From contig JAJTBM010000015.1 of NCBI GenBank assembly GCA_021286885.1, positions 1 through 18,389 of the forward strand: 18,389 nt of DNA, written 5' to 3'. Position 1 is the first letter of the stretch, and every line of letters starts with the position of its first letter. A program made the position numbers and the translations under genes. Of this stretch, positions 7,625-15,238 are shown piece by piece. The notes beneath the pieces were generated by a model, which was not told the origin of the DNA, did not search any database, and saw only the letters and a program-made list of their open reading frames with translations. This stretch comes from Rhodocyclales bacterium. Its GTDB lineage: Bacteria > Pseudomonadota > Gammaproteobacteria > Burkholderiales > Rhodocyclaceae.

Positions 7625-8650
7625 TTAGCGATGGGCGTCCAGCAGGGCCTGCCAGCGGGCTAGGGCTGGGTTTTGTTCGGCCAGACGCAAACGCATCACC
7701 TGATCGGCCATGTCGAGCACGGCCTTTTGTTCTGAAGTGAGTTCGGTCGGGTAGTGTACTTCCAGATGGACCATCAGGTCACCCGCTGGGCGCGGGCCCC
7801 GGCCTGGATAGCCTGCGCCCGCCAGCCTGACCGGGCCGGACTGGAGCAGGGCAGGGAGTTCCACGTCCACCAGCCCAGCCAGCCCCGGCACCTGGATCAC
7901 GCCTCCGGCCAGGGCCCGGAAGATGCTGACTGGCGCGTTCAGGTGCAGGTCGCGTCCTTCAAGGCGCAGCCAGGGATGGGGCTTGAGTTGCAGGCGCAGG
8001 TAGAGGTCGCCCGGGTCGCCTTCTTCATCGGGGGAGGGGCAGCCTAGGCCGCCGATGCGTAATTCCTCGCCGGGCAGCATGCCGGGGGGGATCTGTACAT
8101 GCAGCTGGCGCAGGCCCATTTGCCAGCCCTGGCCGTCACAGCTGGGGCAGCGCAAGCGGGTGGTGAAGCCGCGTCCGTCGCAGGCTGTGCACGGGCTCAG
8201 GCCGCCGGGGCTGCGTATCCGACCACTGCCGTGGCAGTGGGGACACAGGGTGCTGCGGGTATAACGGATTTCGCCTTGTCCTTCGCAGTCGGCGCAGGGA
8301 ACCCGGCCCTCCACCCGCACGTCCACCGTTCCGCCCAGGGCCGCGATGGGGAGCTCCAGTTCCAGGGGCTGATGCAGGTCGGCGCCCCGGGATGTGGGCT
8401 GTGTTGGGGCCTCAGGCGGTGGGGCGTTGTCGGCGGACGCCCTGGCGGGTGTTTCCTCTGCGATAGGTCGGGCCTGGGTGTGGCGCAGTTCGAAGGCTGC
8501 CTGGATCTGCTGGAAACGTGCCTGGGCCTCCGGGGCCGGATTGCGATCCGGGTGCCAGCGCATGGCCAGACGCCGGTAGGCGCGCTTGATGTCATGGGCG
8601 CTGGCTCCCGGTTGGAGTTCCAGTGTTCGGTAGGCGGCAGTGGTGGGCAT
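7625..8650 (-). CDS. DnaJ-like (J-domain, zinc-finger) co-chaperone, 341 aa
   Basis: A J-domain protein expected to stimulate a DnaK-type Hsp70. The J domain covers about residues 5-60, with the essential HPD at 33-35 (RWHPDRN). A Pro/Ala-rich linker (about 60-90) replaces the usual Gly/Phe-rich region. Then comes a DnaJ zinc-binding domain with four CxxCxGxG repeats, cysteine pairs at 119/122, 136/139, 154/157 and 168/171, set within the two C-terminal substrate-binding domains (about 95-320). All zinc ligands are present. It is shorter than typical DnaJ (about 375 aa) mainly because of the missing Gly/Phe region. No dnaK or grpE is nearby, so this is probably a second, specialised J protein rather than the housekeeping dnaJ; I leave the symbol blank. 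It is first in a likely operon with trhP, and diverges from the beta-helix gene with only about 60 bases between starts. Confidence 0.88.
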   Translation of the reverse strand: MPTTAAYRTLELQPGASAHDIKRAYRRLAMRWHPDRNPAPEAQARFQQIQAAFELRHTQARPIAEETPARASADNAPPPEAPTQPTSRGADLHQPLELELPIAALGGTVDVRVEGRVPCADCEGQGEIRYTRSTLCPHCHGSGRIRSPGGLSPCTACDGRGFTTRLRCPSCDGQGWQMGLRQLHVQIPPGMLPGEELRIGGLGCPSPDEEGDPGDLYLRLQLKPHPWLRLEGRDLHLNAPVSIFRALAGGVIQVPGLAGLVDVELPALLQSGPVRLAGAGYPGRGPRPAGDLMVHLEVHYPTELTSEQKAVLDMADQVMRLRLAEQNPALARWQALLDAHR

Positions 8651-8709
8651 TCCGGTATTCTAGGGGAGTCCTTGGGAAAACTGGGGGCCTTGATGGGAGT
8701 GTGAACGAC

Positions 8710-9972
8710 GTGAGGCAGGTTTTGCGAAATCGGGTGGGGCTGCACAGTGTGGGGCAGGGCCTCCGGCTGCTGGTGCTGGCGTGGGGCGTGTTGTTTGGGC
8801 TGGATGCCTGCGCTGCTGTCTGGAGGGTGGGCCCCAGGGAGTTGGTGCGTAGCGTTGCCCAGGCGGCGAAGTTGGCCCGGGATGGGGATGTGGTGGAGAT
8901 CATCGCCGGCGAGTATCCGGGTGATGTGGCGGTCTGGACCCAGCGCCAGCTCACCATCCGAGGTATCGGCGGGCGCCCGAAGTTGCTGGCCCAGGGGCGT
9001 AGCGCCGAGGGTAAGGCCATCTGGGTGATCCGGGGCGGGCGGATTCTGGTGGAGAACGTGGCCTTCATCGGTGCCCGGGTGCCCCATCGCAACGGGGCCG
9101 GCATCCGGCTGGAGGGGGGGCAGCTCACGGTGCGGGATTGTCTGTTCGACAACAACGAGATGGGCATCCTGACGGCCAATTTTGAGTCCATCCAGCTGGT
9201 GGTGGAAAACTCCGAGTTTTCCCACGGGGTGAATGTGCTGCCCCGTTTCAGCCATCTGCTTTACGCCGGGCAGATCGGGCGGCTGGAGGTGCGGGGCTCC
9301 TACTTTCACCACGGCATGGTGGGCCATCTGCTCAAGAGCCGGGCCCGTTTCAATCTGCTCGAATTTAACCGGCTCACCGATGAAGCGGGCGGCGAGGCCA
9401 GCTACGAGGTGGAGTTTCCGGAGGGCGGGATTGCGATCCTGGTGGGCAATCTGATTGGCCAGTCCGCTACCACCCGGAATAATCGGATGATTGCCTACGG
9501 GGCCGAAGGCCTGCGATATCCCGATAACGTGCTGGTATTGGCGAGCAACACCCTGATGGATCAGTTGCCCCTGGGGGGCGAGTTTTTGGGCGTATGGTCG
9601 CCGGATCGGGTGCGGGTGGCGGCCTATAACAATCTCTTGCTGGGGGGCTGCACCGCTGCGCTTGATTGTGCCGAAGGGGCGCTGCGCCGGGGGTGGCATC
9701 GTTTCCGTAATCTGCAACTGCCTTGGGATGCAGAAGAGCGTTTCCCGGCTGCGCAGGGGAATGTGGCTGTGCTGGATCAGGGGCTGATTGCCCAAGCCTT
9801 GGCGGGGCGCTGGCCGGAGACCGTGCATTTACCGGGGCAGCCGGTCTTGCCGTCGAGCATGTTCGGGGTGTCGCTGGTGCCCCGGGAAACCTATGTGTAT
9901 CCGGTGGGACGTAGGCTCCGGGATGAAAAAGAAGGGCAAACAGGGCGTCCGACTCAGCCGGGCGCCCTGTAA
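8710..9972 (+). CDS. Secreted right-handed parallel beta-helix protein, function unknown (about 420 aa)
   Basis: No specific function is recognised. From the GTG at 8710 the N-terminus is basic, then a hydrophobic stretch (about residues 18-31) ending DACAA, a plausible signal peptidase I site after residue 35 or 36. The Cys34 context is a poor lipobox. The mature part repeats short strand-turn units typical of parallel beta-helices: LTIRGIGG, ILVENVAFIGARV, GAGIRLEGGQLTVRDCLFDNN, LVVENSEFSHG, RLEVRGSYFHHG, NNRMIAYG and YNNLLLGG. Such folds occur in polysaccharide lyases, adhesins and NosD-like proteins; no catalytic set could be assigned. Start: GGGAG at 8695-8699 is 10 bases from this GTG. 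The GTG at 8701 is too close to that site, and the ATG at 8623 lies inside the divergent DnaJ-like gene. The last codons form a hairpin shared with the spoVR side. Confidence 0.78.
   Translation: MRQVLRNRVGLHSVGQGLRLLVLAWGVLFGLDACAAVWRVGPRELVRSVAQAAKLARDGDVVEIIAGEYPGDVAVWTQRQLTIRGIGGRPKLLAQGRSAEGKAIWVIRGGRILVENVAFIGARVPHRNGAGIRLEGGQLTVRDCLFDNNEMGILTANFESIQLVVENSEFSHGVNVLPRFSHLLYAGQIGRLEVRGSYFHHGMVGHLLKSRARFNLLEFNRLTDEAGGEASYEVEFPEGGIAILVGNLIGQSATTRNNRMIAYGAEGLRYPDNVLVLASNTLMDQLPLGGEFLGVWSPDRVRVAAYNNLLLGGCTAALDCAEGALRRGWHRFRNLQLPWDAEERFPAAQGNVAVLDQGLIAQALAGRWPETVHLPGQPVLPSSMFGVSLVPRETYVYPVGRRLRDEKEGQTGRPTQPGAL
9940..9970. terminator. Hairpin at the convergent end of the beta-helix and spoVR genes
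   Basis: ACAGGGCGTCCG at 9940-9951 pairs with CGGGCGCCCTGT at 9959-9970 (12 pairs, one G-T) around a 7-base loop. It overlaps the final codons and stop of the beta-helix gene. On the minus strand it is followed after a few bases by a pyrimidine tract containing CTTCTTTTT, so it could terminate spoVR transcripts. On the plus strand no T run follows. Confidence 0.6.
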
Positions 9973-9988
9973 TGGGTGGTGTGTTTCA

Positions 9989-10009
9989 GGCTGCCCTGCT
10001 CAGGCAGCC
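9989..10009. terminator. Second small hairpin over the spoVR stop codon
   Basis: GGCTGCC at 9989-9995 and GGCAGCC at 10003-10009 form a perfect 7-base stem with a 7-base loop that includes the spoVR stop codon. There is no T tract on either side, so a transcript-end or stability role is only a guess. Confidence 0.35.
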
Positions 10010-11541
10010 ACCTTGTCTTTGACGGGGGCGGGCGGCTGCCATTCCTGCAGCAGACTCACGCTACCGTCTTCGTGGGCGGTTTCGAGCTTGACCTTGAAGC
10101 CCCACAGGCGGCCCACGTGCTTGAGCACCTGTTCGTGGTCTCCGCTCAGGGGGCGGCGCTGGTAGGCCTGGTGGCGCAGGGTCAGGCTGCGGTCGCCGCG
10201 CAGATCCACGTTCCAGACCTGGAGATTGGGCTCCCGGCTGCCCAGGTTGTAGTTGTCGGACAGGATTTCACGCACCTTGCGGAAGCCCGCTTCGTCGTGA
10301 ATGGCTGAAACCTTGAGCTTGGCTTCCTTGTCGTTGTCGAGAATGGCAAACAACCGGAAATCACGCATGACCTTGGGCGACAGAAACTGGGCGATGAAGC
10401 TTTCGTCCTTGAAGTTGCGCATTGCAAAGTCGAAGGTTTCCAGCCAGTTGCTTCCGGCGATGTCGGGGAACCACTGCCGGTCTTCCTCGGTGGGGTTTTC
10501 GCAGATCCGGCGGATGTCGGTCCACATGGCAAACCCCAGGGCGTAGGGGTTGAGGCCCCGATACCAGGGGTCGTTGTAATTGGGCTGATAGACCACATTG
10601 GTGTGGGAGTGCAGAAACTCCATCATGAAGCTGTCTGCAATCAGCCCTTCGTCGTACAGGGTGTTGAGCAGGGTGTAATGCCAGAAGGTGGCCCAGCCTT
10701 CGTTCATCACCTGGGTTTGGCGTTGGGGGAAGAAGTATTGGCCCACCTTGCGCACGATGCGCACCACTTCCCGCTGCCAGGGCTCCAGCAGGGGGGCGTT
10801 CTTTTCGATGAAGTAGAGCAGGTTTTCCTGGGGCTCGGGCGGAAAGCGCCGCTCCTCAACGGCCTGGGATTTGCTCTTGGAGACCGGCACCGTGCGCCAC
10901 AGGTCATTCACCTGGCTTTGCAGGTACTCGGCCCGTTCCCGCTGGCGGGTGAGCTCCTTGGTGAGGGAGAGCTTGCCCGGGCGCTTGTAGCGATCGACGC
11001 CCACGTTCATCAGCGCGTGGCAGGAATCCAGCAGCAGCTCGACTTCTTCTTCGCCGTAGCGCTGTTCGCACTCGGCCAGGAAGTTGCGGGCAAACAGCAG
11101 GTAATCCACGATCGCGTCGGCGTTGGTCCACTGGCGGAACAGGTAATTGCCCTTGAAGAAGCTGTTGTGGCCGTAGGCTGCGTGGGCGATCACCAGGGCC
11201 TGCATCGTCATGGTGTTTTCTTCCATGAGGTAGGAGATGCAGGGATTGGAGTTGATCACGATCTCGTAGGCCAGCCCCATCTGGCCTCGCCGGTAGCTTT
11301 TTTCGGTTTGAAGGAAGCTCTTGCCGAAGGACCAGTGATGGTAATTGACCGGCATCCCCACCGAGGAGTAAGCGTCCATCATCTGCTCGGAGGTGATCAC
11401 CTCGATCTGGTTCGGATAGGTATCCAGCCCATAGGCCTTGGCTACCCGGTCAATTTCGGTGTGATAGGCATCGATCAGTTCGAAGGTCCACTCGCTGGGG
11501 GCGGGCAGAGGCTGCTTGCGCTTGGGTTTCTTGGCGTTCAT
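10000..11541 (-). CDS. spoVR: SpoVR family protein (YcgB-like, 513 aa)
   Basis: Homologue of E. coli YcgB (about 510 aa), named for Bacillus SpoVR, which is needed for normal spore cortex formation. Its biochemistry in non-sporulating bacteria is unresolved. The length matches the family, and recognisable blocks include [34 protein letters not shown], the [13 protein letters not shown] segment and [14 protein letters not shown]. The conserved His and Glu residues in the latter two would suit a metal site, which is inference. There is no signal peptide, so it is probably cytoplasmic. Its ATG overlaps the yeaH stop as ATGA, so it is translationally coupled and last in the prkA-yeaH-spoVR operon. 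Convergent hairpins sit at its end. Identification is secure; function is not. Confidence 0.95.
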   Translation of the reverse strand: MNAKKPKRKQPLPAPSEWTFELIDAYHTEIDRVAKAYGLDTYPNQIEVITSEQMMDAYSSVGMPVNYHHWSFGKSFLQTEKSYRRGQMGLAYEIVINSNPCISYLMEENTMTMQALVIAHAAYGHNSFFKGNYLFRQWTNADAIVDYLLFARNFLAECEQRYGEEEVELLLDSCHALMNVGVDRYKRPGKLSLTKELTRQRERAEYLQSQVNDLWRTVPVSKSKSQAVEERRFPPEPQENLLYFIEKNAPLLEPWQREVVRIVRKVGQYFFPQRQTQVMNEGWATFWHYTLLNTLYDEGLIADSFMMEFLHSHTNVVYQPNYNDPWYRGLNPYALGFAMWTDIRRICENPTEEDRQWFPDIAGSNWLETFDFAMRNFKDESFIAQFLSPKVMRDFRLFAILDNDKEAKLKVSAIHDEAGFRKVREILSDNYNLGSREPNLQVWNVDLRGDRSLTLRHQAYQRRPLSGDHEQVLKHVGRLWGFKVKLETAHEDGSVSLLQEWQPPAPVKDKVAA

Positions 11542-12806
11542 GGCAGTTTCTTCTTGAAGAGTTCGCGGAACACCGGGTAGATATCCGGCAGGCCTTCAAT
11601 GTGCTGCATCGCAAAGTTGGGGTGGGCGCCGACCAGCTTTTCGTATTCGCGCCACAGGTTCTGGGGTTCTCCGGGGGTGATTTCGATGTAAGCAAAGTAC
11701 TGCAGATAGGGCAGGATGCTTTCAGAGAGCAGGGTGCGGCAGTGGGGCGAATCGTTTTCCCAGTTGTCGCCATCCGAAGCCTGGGCGCCGTAGATGTTCC
11801 AGGCGCCGCCCAGGTAACGCTCGTGCAGGATGTCGCGCATCATTTCGAGCACGCTGGACACCACCGTGCCGCCCGACTCGCGGGAGTGGAAGAAGTCTTC
11901 TTCGTTTACTTCCTTGGCCACGGTGTGGTGGCGGATGAACACCACCTCGATGTGCTCGTAGGTTCGGGTCAGGAACAGGTAGAGCAGCATGAAGAAGCGC
12001 TTGGCGGTGGCCTTTTTGCCCTCGTCCATGGAGCCGGAAACGTCCATCAGGCAGAACATCACCGCCTGGGTGGTGGGTTTGGGCACCTTGGTGCGGTTGT
12101 TGTAGCGCAGATCAAAGGTGTCGATGAACGGAATTGCGTCGATCTTGGCCCGCAGGATGCGGATTTCCTCGCGCAGCTCCAGTACCTCGGGGTCATCCTC
12201 GGGGCGGGTTTCGAGCAGCGCTTCGAGCTTGCGCTGGCATTCGCGCAGCTTGCCCGAGTAGGGCGAGGCCAGGGCCAGACGTCGCCCCAGGGCACCACGC
12301 AGGGAGCGCACCACATTGATGTTGGACGGGTTGCCATCGTTGGTGAAGCCGGCCCGCTGGCTCTTGAACTCGTGGATGCGGGCGAGCTGGGTCTTCACCA
12401 GGTTGGGCAGGGCCAGATCGTCAAAGAACACGTCCAGGAACTCTTCCCGGGACAAGTTGAATACGAAGTCGTCTTCCCCTTCGCCGTCCTTGCTGGCTTT
12501 GCCCTTGCCCGAGCCGCTCCCCGCGCCGCCTTGGGGGCGGTTGATCTGGTCGCCGCTGGAGAACTGGTCGTTGCCGGTGTAAACGTTTTCCCAGATGCCG
12601 CCGCGCCCGTGGTGAAACTGGGGCTCGGACAGATCCTTGGACGGGATGGAGACGCTTTCGCCGTTGTCCAGATCCTTGATGGAGCGACCGGCAATGGCAT
12701 CGGCCACCGCTTCGCGGATCTGGCTTTTGAAACGGCGCATGAATCTTTGCCGGTTGACTGCACTTTTGTTCTTGCTGTCGAACCGGCGGTCGATGATACG
12801 AACCAT
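11538..12806 (-). CDS. yeaH: YeaH/YhbH family protein, DUF444, VWA-like (422 aa)
   Basis: Homologue of E. coli YeaH and Bacillus YhbH, partner of the PrkA kinase in stationary-phase and stress physiology. The ATG at 12806 is chosen because GGGAGG lies 5 bases upstream and the protein then begins [15 protein letters not shown] like other family members; the frame stays open further upstream. It has a basic N-terminus, an acidic and glycine-rich linker with a Gly-Ser-Lys tract (about 92-113), a coiled-coil-like charged stretch (about 185-222), and a C-terminal von Willebrand A-like domain starting at LMDVSGSMD, whose DxSxS metal site is residues 255-259. It lies 72 bases after prkA, separated by a strong hairpin, and overlaps spoVR by four bases. 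The molecular role is unknown. Confidence 0.95.
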   Translation of the reverse strand: MVRIIDRRFDSKNKSAVNRQRFMRRFKSQIREAVADAIAGRSIKDLDNGESVSIPSKDLSEPQFHHGRGGIWENVYTGNDQFSSGDQINRPQGGAGSGSGKGKASKDGEGEDDFVFNLSREEFLDVFFDDLALPNLVKTQLARIHEFKSQRAGFTNDGNPSNINVVRSLRGALGRRLALASPYSGKLRECQRKLEALLETRPEDDPEVLELREEIRILRAKIDAIPFIDTFDLRYNNRTKVPKPTTQAVMFCLMDVSGSMDEGKKATAKRFFMLLYLFLTRTYEHIEVVFIRHHTVAKEVNEEDFFHSRESGGTVVSSVLEMMRDILHERYLGGAWNIYGAQASDGDNWENDSPHCRTLLSESILPYLQYFAYIEITPGEPQNLWREYEKLVGAHPNFAMQHIEGLPDIYPVFRELFKKKLP

Positions 12807-12811
12807 TCGAG

Positions 12812-12817
12812 CCTCCC
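12812..12817 (-). promoter_or_regulatory. yeaH: Ribosome binding site that sets the yeaH start
   Basis: On the minus strand GGGAGG lies 5 bases before the ATG at 12806. It supports this start over the in-frame ATG at 12848, which has no such site and lies within the hairpin. Confidence 0.8.
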
Positions 12818-12836
12818 GAATTGTTGGCGTGCGCAA

Positions 12837-12867
12837 CCCGCCCACCACACGGGTGGGGGTGGGCGGG
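12837..12867. other. Perfect hairpin with overlapping G-quadruplex motif in the prkA-yeaH gap
   Basis: CCCGCCCACC at 12837-12846 and its exact complement at 12858-12867 form a 10-base stem around an 11-base loop. The plus strand, which is the template strand for this operon, reads GGGTGGGGGTGGGCGGG at 12851-12867: four G tracts with one-base loops, a canonical G-quadruplex pattern. No T run follows on the minus strand, so it is not a standard terminator. It may protect the prkA mRNA 3' end or reduce read-through into yeaH-spoVR. Confidence 0.6.
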
Positions 12868-12878
12868 TCAGGGAGCGG

Positions 12879-14801
12879 TCACGATGACTTGCGAACGCGC
12901 AGGTACCACTCGCAAAGCAGGCGCACCTGCTTCTCGGTGTAACCCTTCTCGATCATGCGGTTCACGAAGTTCTGGTGCTTCTTCTGCTCGTCGCCGCTGG
13001 CCTTGGCGTTGAAGCTGATGACCGGCAGGAGGTCTTCGGTGTTGGAGAACATCTTCTTCTCGATCACCGCCCGCAGCTTTTCGTAGCTGGTCCAGCTCGG
13101 GTTCTTGCCGTTGTTCTTGGCCCGGGCGCGCAGCACGAAGTTCACCACCTCGTTGCGGAAGTCCTTCGGGTTGCTGATGCCGGCAGGCTTCTCGATCTTT
13201 TCCAGCTCGTCGTTGAGGGCGTTCCGGTCGAGGATCTCGCCAGTGTTCTGATCCCGGTATTCCTGATCCTGGATCCAGAAGTCGGCGTAGGTCACGTAAC
13301 GGTCGAAGATGTTCTGCCCGTACTCGGAGTAGCTTTCCAGGTAGGCGGTCTGGATTTCCTTGCCGATGAACTCGGCGTAGCGCGGGGCCAGGAACTCCTT
13401 GATGAAGGCCAGATAGCGCGCTTCGGTTTCCGCCGGGTACTGCTCCTGGGCGATCTGCTGTTCGAGTACGTACATCAGGTGTACCGGATTGGCCGCCACT
13501 TCCCGGTGATCGAAGTTGAACACCTTGGAGAGCACCTTGAAGGCGAAGCGGGTGGAGAGGCCCGTCATGCCTTCGTCGACCCCGGCGTAATCCCGGTATT
13601 CCTGGTAGCTCTTGGCCTTGGGGTCGGTGTCTTTCAGGTTTTCCCCGTCGTACACCCGCATCTTGGAGAAGATGCTCGAGTTTTCGGGCTCTTTGATACG
13701 CGACAGCACCGCGTACTGGGCCATCATCTTGAGGGTATCCGGGGCGCACGGTGCAGCGGCGAGGGAGCTGTTGGTGAGCAGCTTCTCGTAGATCCGCACT
13801 TCGTCGGACACGCGCAGGCAATAAGGCACCTTGACCGTGTAGATCCGGTCGAGGAAGGCCTCGTTGTTCTTGTTGTTCTTGAACGACACCCATTCGGATT
13901 CGTTCGAGTGGGCCATGATGACCCCATCGAAGGGAATCGCGCCAAAGCCTTCGGTGCCCTTGTAGTTGCCTTCCTGGGTGGCGGTCAGCAGCGGGTGGAG
14001 CACCTTGATGGGAGCCTTGAACATTTCGACGAATTCAAGCATCCCCCGGTTGGCCAGGCACAGGCCCCCCGAGTAGGAGTAGGCATCCGGGTCGTCCTGG
14101 GAGAACTGCTCCAGCTTGCGGATGTCGATCTTGCCCACCAGGGACGAGATGTCCTGGTTGTTTTCGTCGCCCGGCTCGGTTTTGGCCACCGCGATCTGGC
14201 GCAGCACCGAGGGGCGCAGCTTCACCACCCGGAAGCGGGAGATGTCGCCGTTGAACTCGTGTAGGCGCTTGACCGCCCAGGGGCTCATGATGGTGTTGAG
14301 GTAGCGGCGCGGGATGCCGTAATCCTCTTCGAGGAGTGCCCCATCCTCAGCAGCATTGAACAGCCCCAGTGGGGATTCGTGCACCGGCGAGCCCTTGATC
14401 GCGTAGAACGGGATCTTTTCGACCAGGCTCTTGAGCTTCTCGGCCAGGGAACTCTTGCCGCCGCCCACCGGGCCGAGCAGATAGAGCACCTGTTTCTTTT
14501 CCTCCAGCCCCTGGGCTGCGTGTCGGAAATACGACACGATGTTTTCAATCGCCTCCTCCATTCCGTAAAACTCCCGGAAGGCGGGGTAGATCTTGATCAT
14601 CTTGTTGGAAAAGATCCGCGACAGGCGCGGGTCGAGGCGGGTATCGACCAGTTCGGGTTCGCCGATGGCCTGGAGCATGCGCTCGGCGGACGTGGCGTAA
14701 GCCATGGGATCAGTCCTGCACAGTTCCAGGTATTCCTGGATGGACATTTCCTCTTCCTTGGCAGACTCGAAACGGGCCTGAAAGCTTGCGAAGATACTCA
14801 T
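12879..14801 (-). CDS. prkA: PrkA/YeaG family AAA+ serine protein kinase (640 aa)
   Basis: Homologue of E. coli YeaG (about 644 aa) and Bacillus PrkA, soluble AAA+ proteins linked to serine kinase activity and to adaptation to starvation and sporulation. The N-terminal AAA+ domain has Walker A GPVGGGKS at residues 110-117, preceded by the conserved RIFSNKMIKIYPAF and FYGMEEAIE stretches. The C-terminal PrkA domain extends from about residue 390 to the end. The whole length is kept, with no frameshift. The start is supported by AAGGAG (minus strand, 14809-14814) seven bases before the ATG. It is the first gene of a likely operon with yeaH and spoVR and diverges from tig across a 437-base regulatory region. 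E. coli yeaGH responds to sigma-S and nitrogen control, but I could not place a convincing promoter for this gene. Confidence 0.96.
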   Translation of the reverse strand: MSIFASFQARFESAKEEEMSIQEYLELCRTDPMAYATSAERMLQAIGEPELVDTRLDPRLSRIFSNKMIKIYPAFREFYGMEEAIENIVSYFRHAAQGLEEKKQVLYLLGPVGGGKSSLAEKLKSLVEKIPFYAIKGSPVHESPLGLFNAAEDGALLEEDYGIPRRYLNTIMSPWAVKRLHEFNGDISRFRVVKLRPSVLRQIAVAKTEPGDENNQDISSLVGKIDIRKLEQFSQDDPDAYSYSGGLCLANRGMLEFVEMFKAPIKVLHPLLTATQEGNYKGTEGFGAIPFDGVIMAHSNESEWVSFKNNKNNEAFLDRIYTVKVPYCLRVSDEVRIYEKLLTNSSLAAAPCAPDTLKMMAQYAVLSRIKEPENSSIFSKMRVYDGENLKDTDPKAKSYQEYRDYAGVDEGMTGLSTRFAFKVLSKVFNFDHREVAANPVHLMYVLEQQIAQEQYPAETEARYLAFIKEFLAPRYAEFIGKEIQTAYLESYSEYGQNIFDRYVTYADFWIQDQEYRDQNTGEILDRNALNDELEKIEKPAGISNPKDFRNEVVNFVLRARAKNNGKNPSWTSYEKLRAVIEKKMFSNTEDLLPVISFNAKASGDEQKKHQNFVNRMIEKGYTEKQVRLLCEWYLRVRKSS

Positions 14802-14821
14802 CTAATGTCTCCTTGGGCAGG

Positions 14822-14837
14822 GACACCCTCGGGTGTC
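14822..14837 (-). other. Leader hairpin upstream of prkA
   Basis: GACACC (14822-14827) and GGTGTC (14832-14837) can pair around a CTCG tetraloop (CGAG in the transcript), about 20 bases before the prkA start and just upstream of its ribosome site. It could affect translation or mRNA stability, or be an operator. No regulator is suggested. Confidence 0.35.
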
Positions 14838-14999
14838 AGGGTTGCCGATGCCCGCCGTATGACGGGCGGTTCGTGACGCAGATGCTTGAGCACTTCCTGA
14901 TGCTTGTTGCTGTGCTGACCGCTGTGAGCGCTCTGGGCGCTGATTGCCACCCTATTTAATGTCATCTGAGGGGGCAGGGCGAGGGGAGTTCCTTACCCT

Positions 15000-15021
15000 T
15001 GGATGTAGTTTTTCACATCCA
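15000..15021. repeat. Inverted repeat TGGATGT-N8-ACATCCA, candidate operator
   Basis: Seven-base perfect arms (15000-15006 and 15015-15021) flank an AT-rich 8-base spacer, a layout typical of a dimeric regulator site. It lies about 170-190 bases before the start site predicted from the sigma-54-like element, the distance usual for enhancer-binding proteins, and about 200 bases from prkA. It could serve either gene. The regulator is unknown. Confidence 0.4.
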
Positions 15022-15165
15022 GCGTCAGGAATCTAGTCCAAATCAAAGGGGATAAAACCCTGCAAATCCAGTTCTGGAGCCGATCAACAGGGAGGATACT
15101 TACGCCTTGTGGGCCTGTGTTAGACTAAAGGTTTTTCTATGGCTCCATGAGCGTCAGGGTTAGGA

Positions 15166-15182
15166 AGGCACGTCTTTTGCTA
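15166..15182 (+). promoter_or_regulatory. Sigma-54-like -24/-12 promoter element before tig
   Basis: AGGCACGTCTTTTGCTA matches the RpoN consensus TGGCACG-N4-TTGCW except for its first base, with the diagnostic GG (15167-15168) and GC (15179-15180) exactly 10 bases apart. The predicted start site near 15192 would give a 47-base leader before the tig ATG at 15239. It is a sequence match only; tig and clp genes are not usually known for RpoN control. Confidence 0.5.
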
Positions 15183-15238
15183 GATGTTTCCTGCCCGGTT
15201 CGTGTAGCGTTATTGTCTAGTCCGATCAGGGAATTTTC

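Larger units (their letters stand above)
14802..15238. promoter_or_regulatory. 437-base divergent control region between prkA and tig
   Basis: No convincing gene lies here. It contains the prkA ribosome site (14809-14814), a leader hairpin (14822-14837), an inverted repeat (15000-15021), short direct repeats (15021-15050 against 15150-15231), a sigma-54-like element (15166-15182) and the tig ribosome site AGGGA (15228-15232). A weak sigma-70 extended -10 candidate, TGTTAGACT at 15118-15126, has no good -35. The prkA promoter was not located. Confidence 0.7.

Noticed and set aside
8197..9828. 543-codon minus-strand frame spanning the beta-helix gene and the 5' part of the DnaJ-like gene
   Set aside because: It runs out of frame through the clear J domain and zinc fingers and antisense to the beta-helix repeats. 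Its translation is low-complexity and Pro/His-rich.
14942..14964. Possible sigma-54 promoter for prkA on the minus strand (GG-N10-GC around TGGCAATCAGC)
   Set aside because: Only the GG and GC fit; the surrounding bases match neither TGGCACG nor TTGC well.
15118..15126. Extended -10 TGTTAGACT as the main tig promoter
   Set aside because: The -10 core is only a partial match and no acceptable -35 lies 16-18 bases upstream, so it is kept only as a weak alternative in the region entry.
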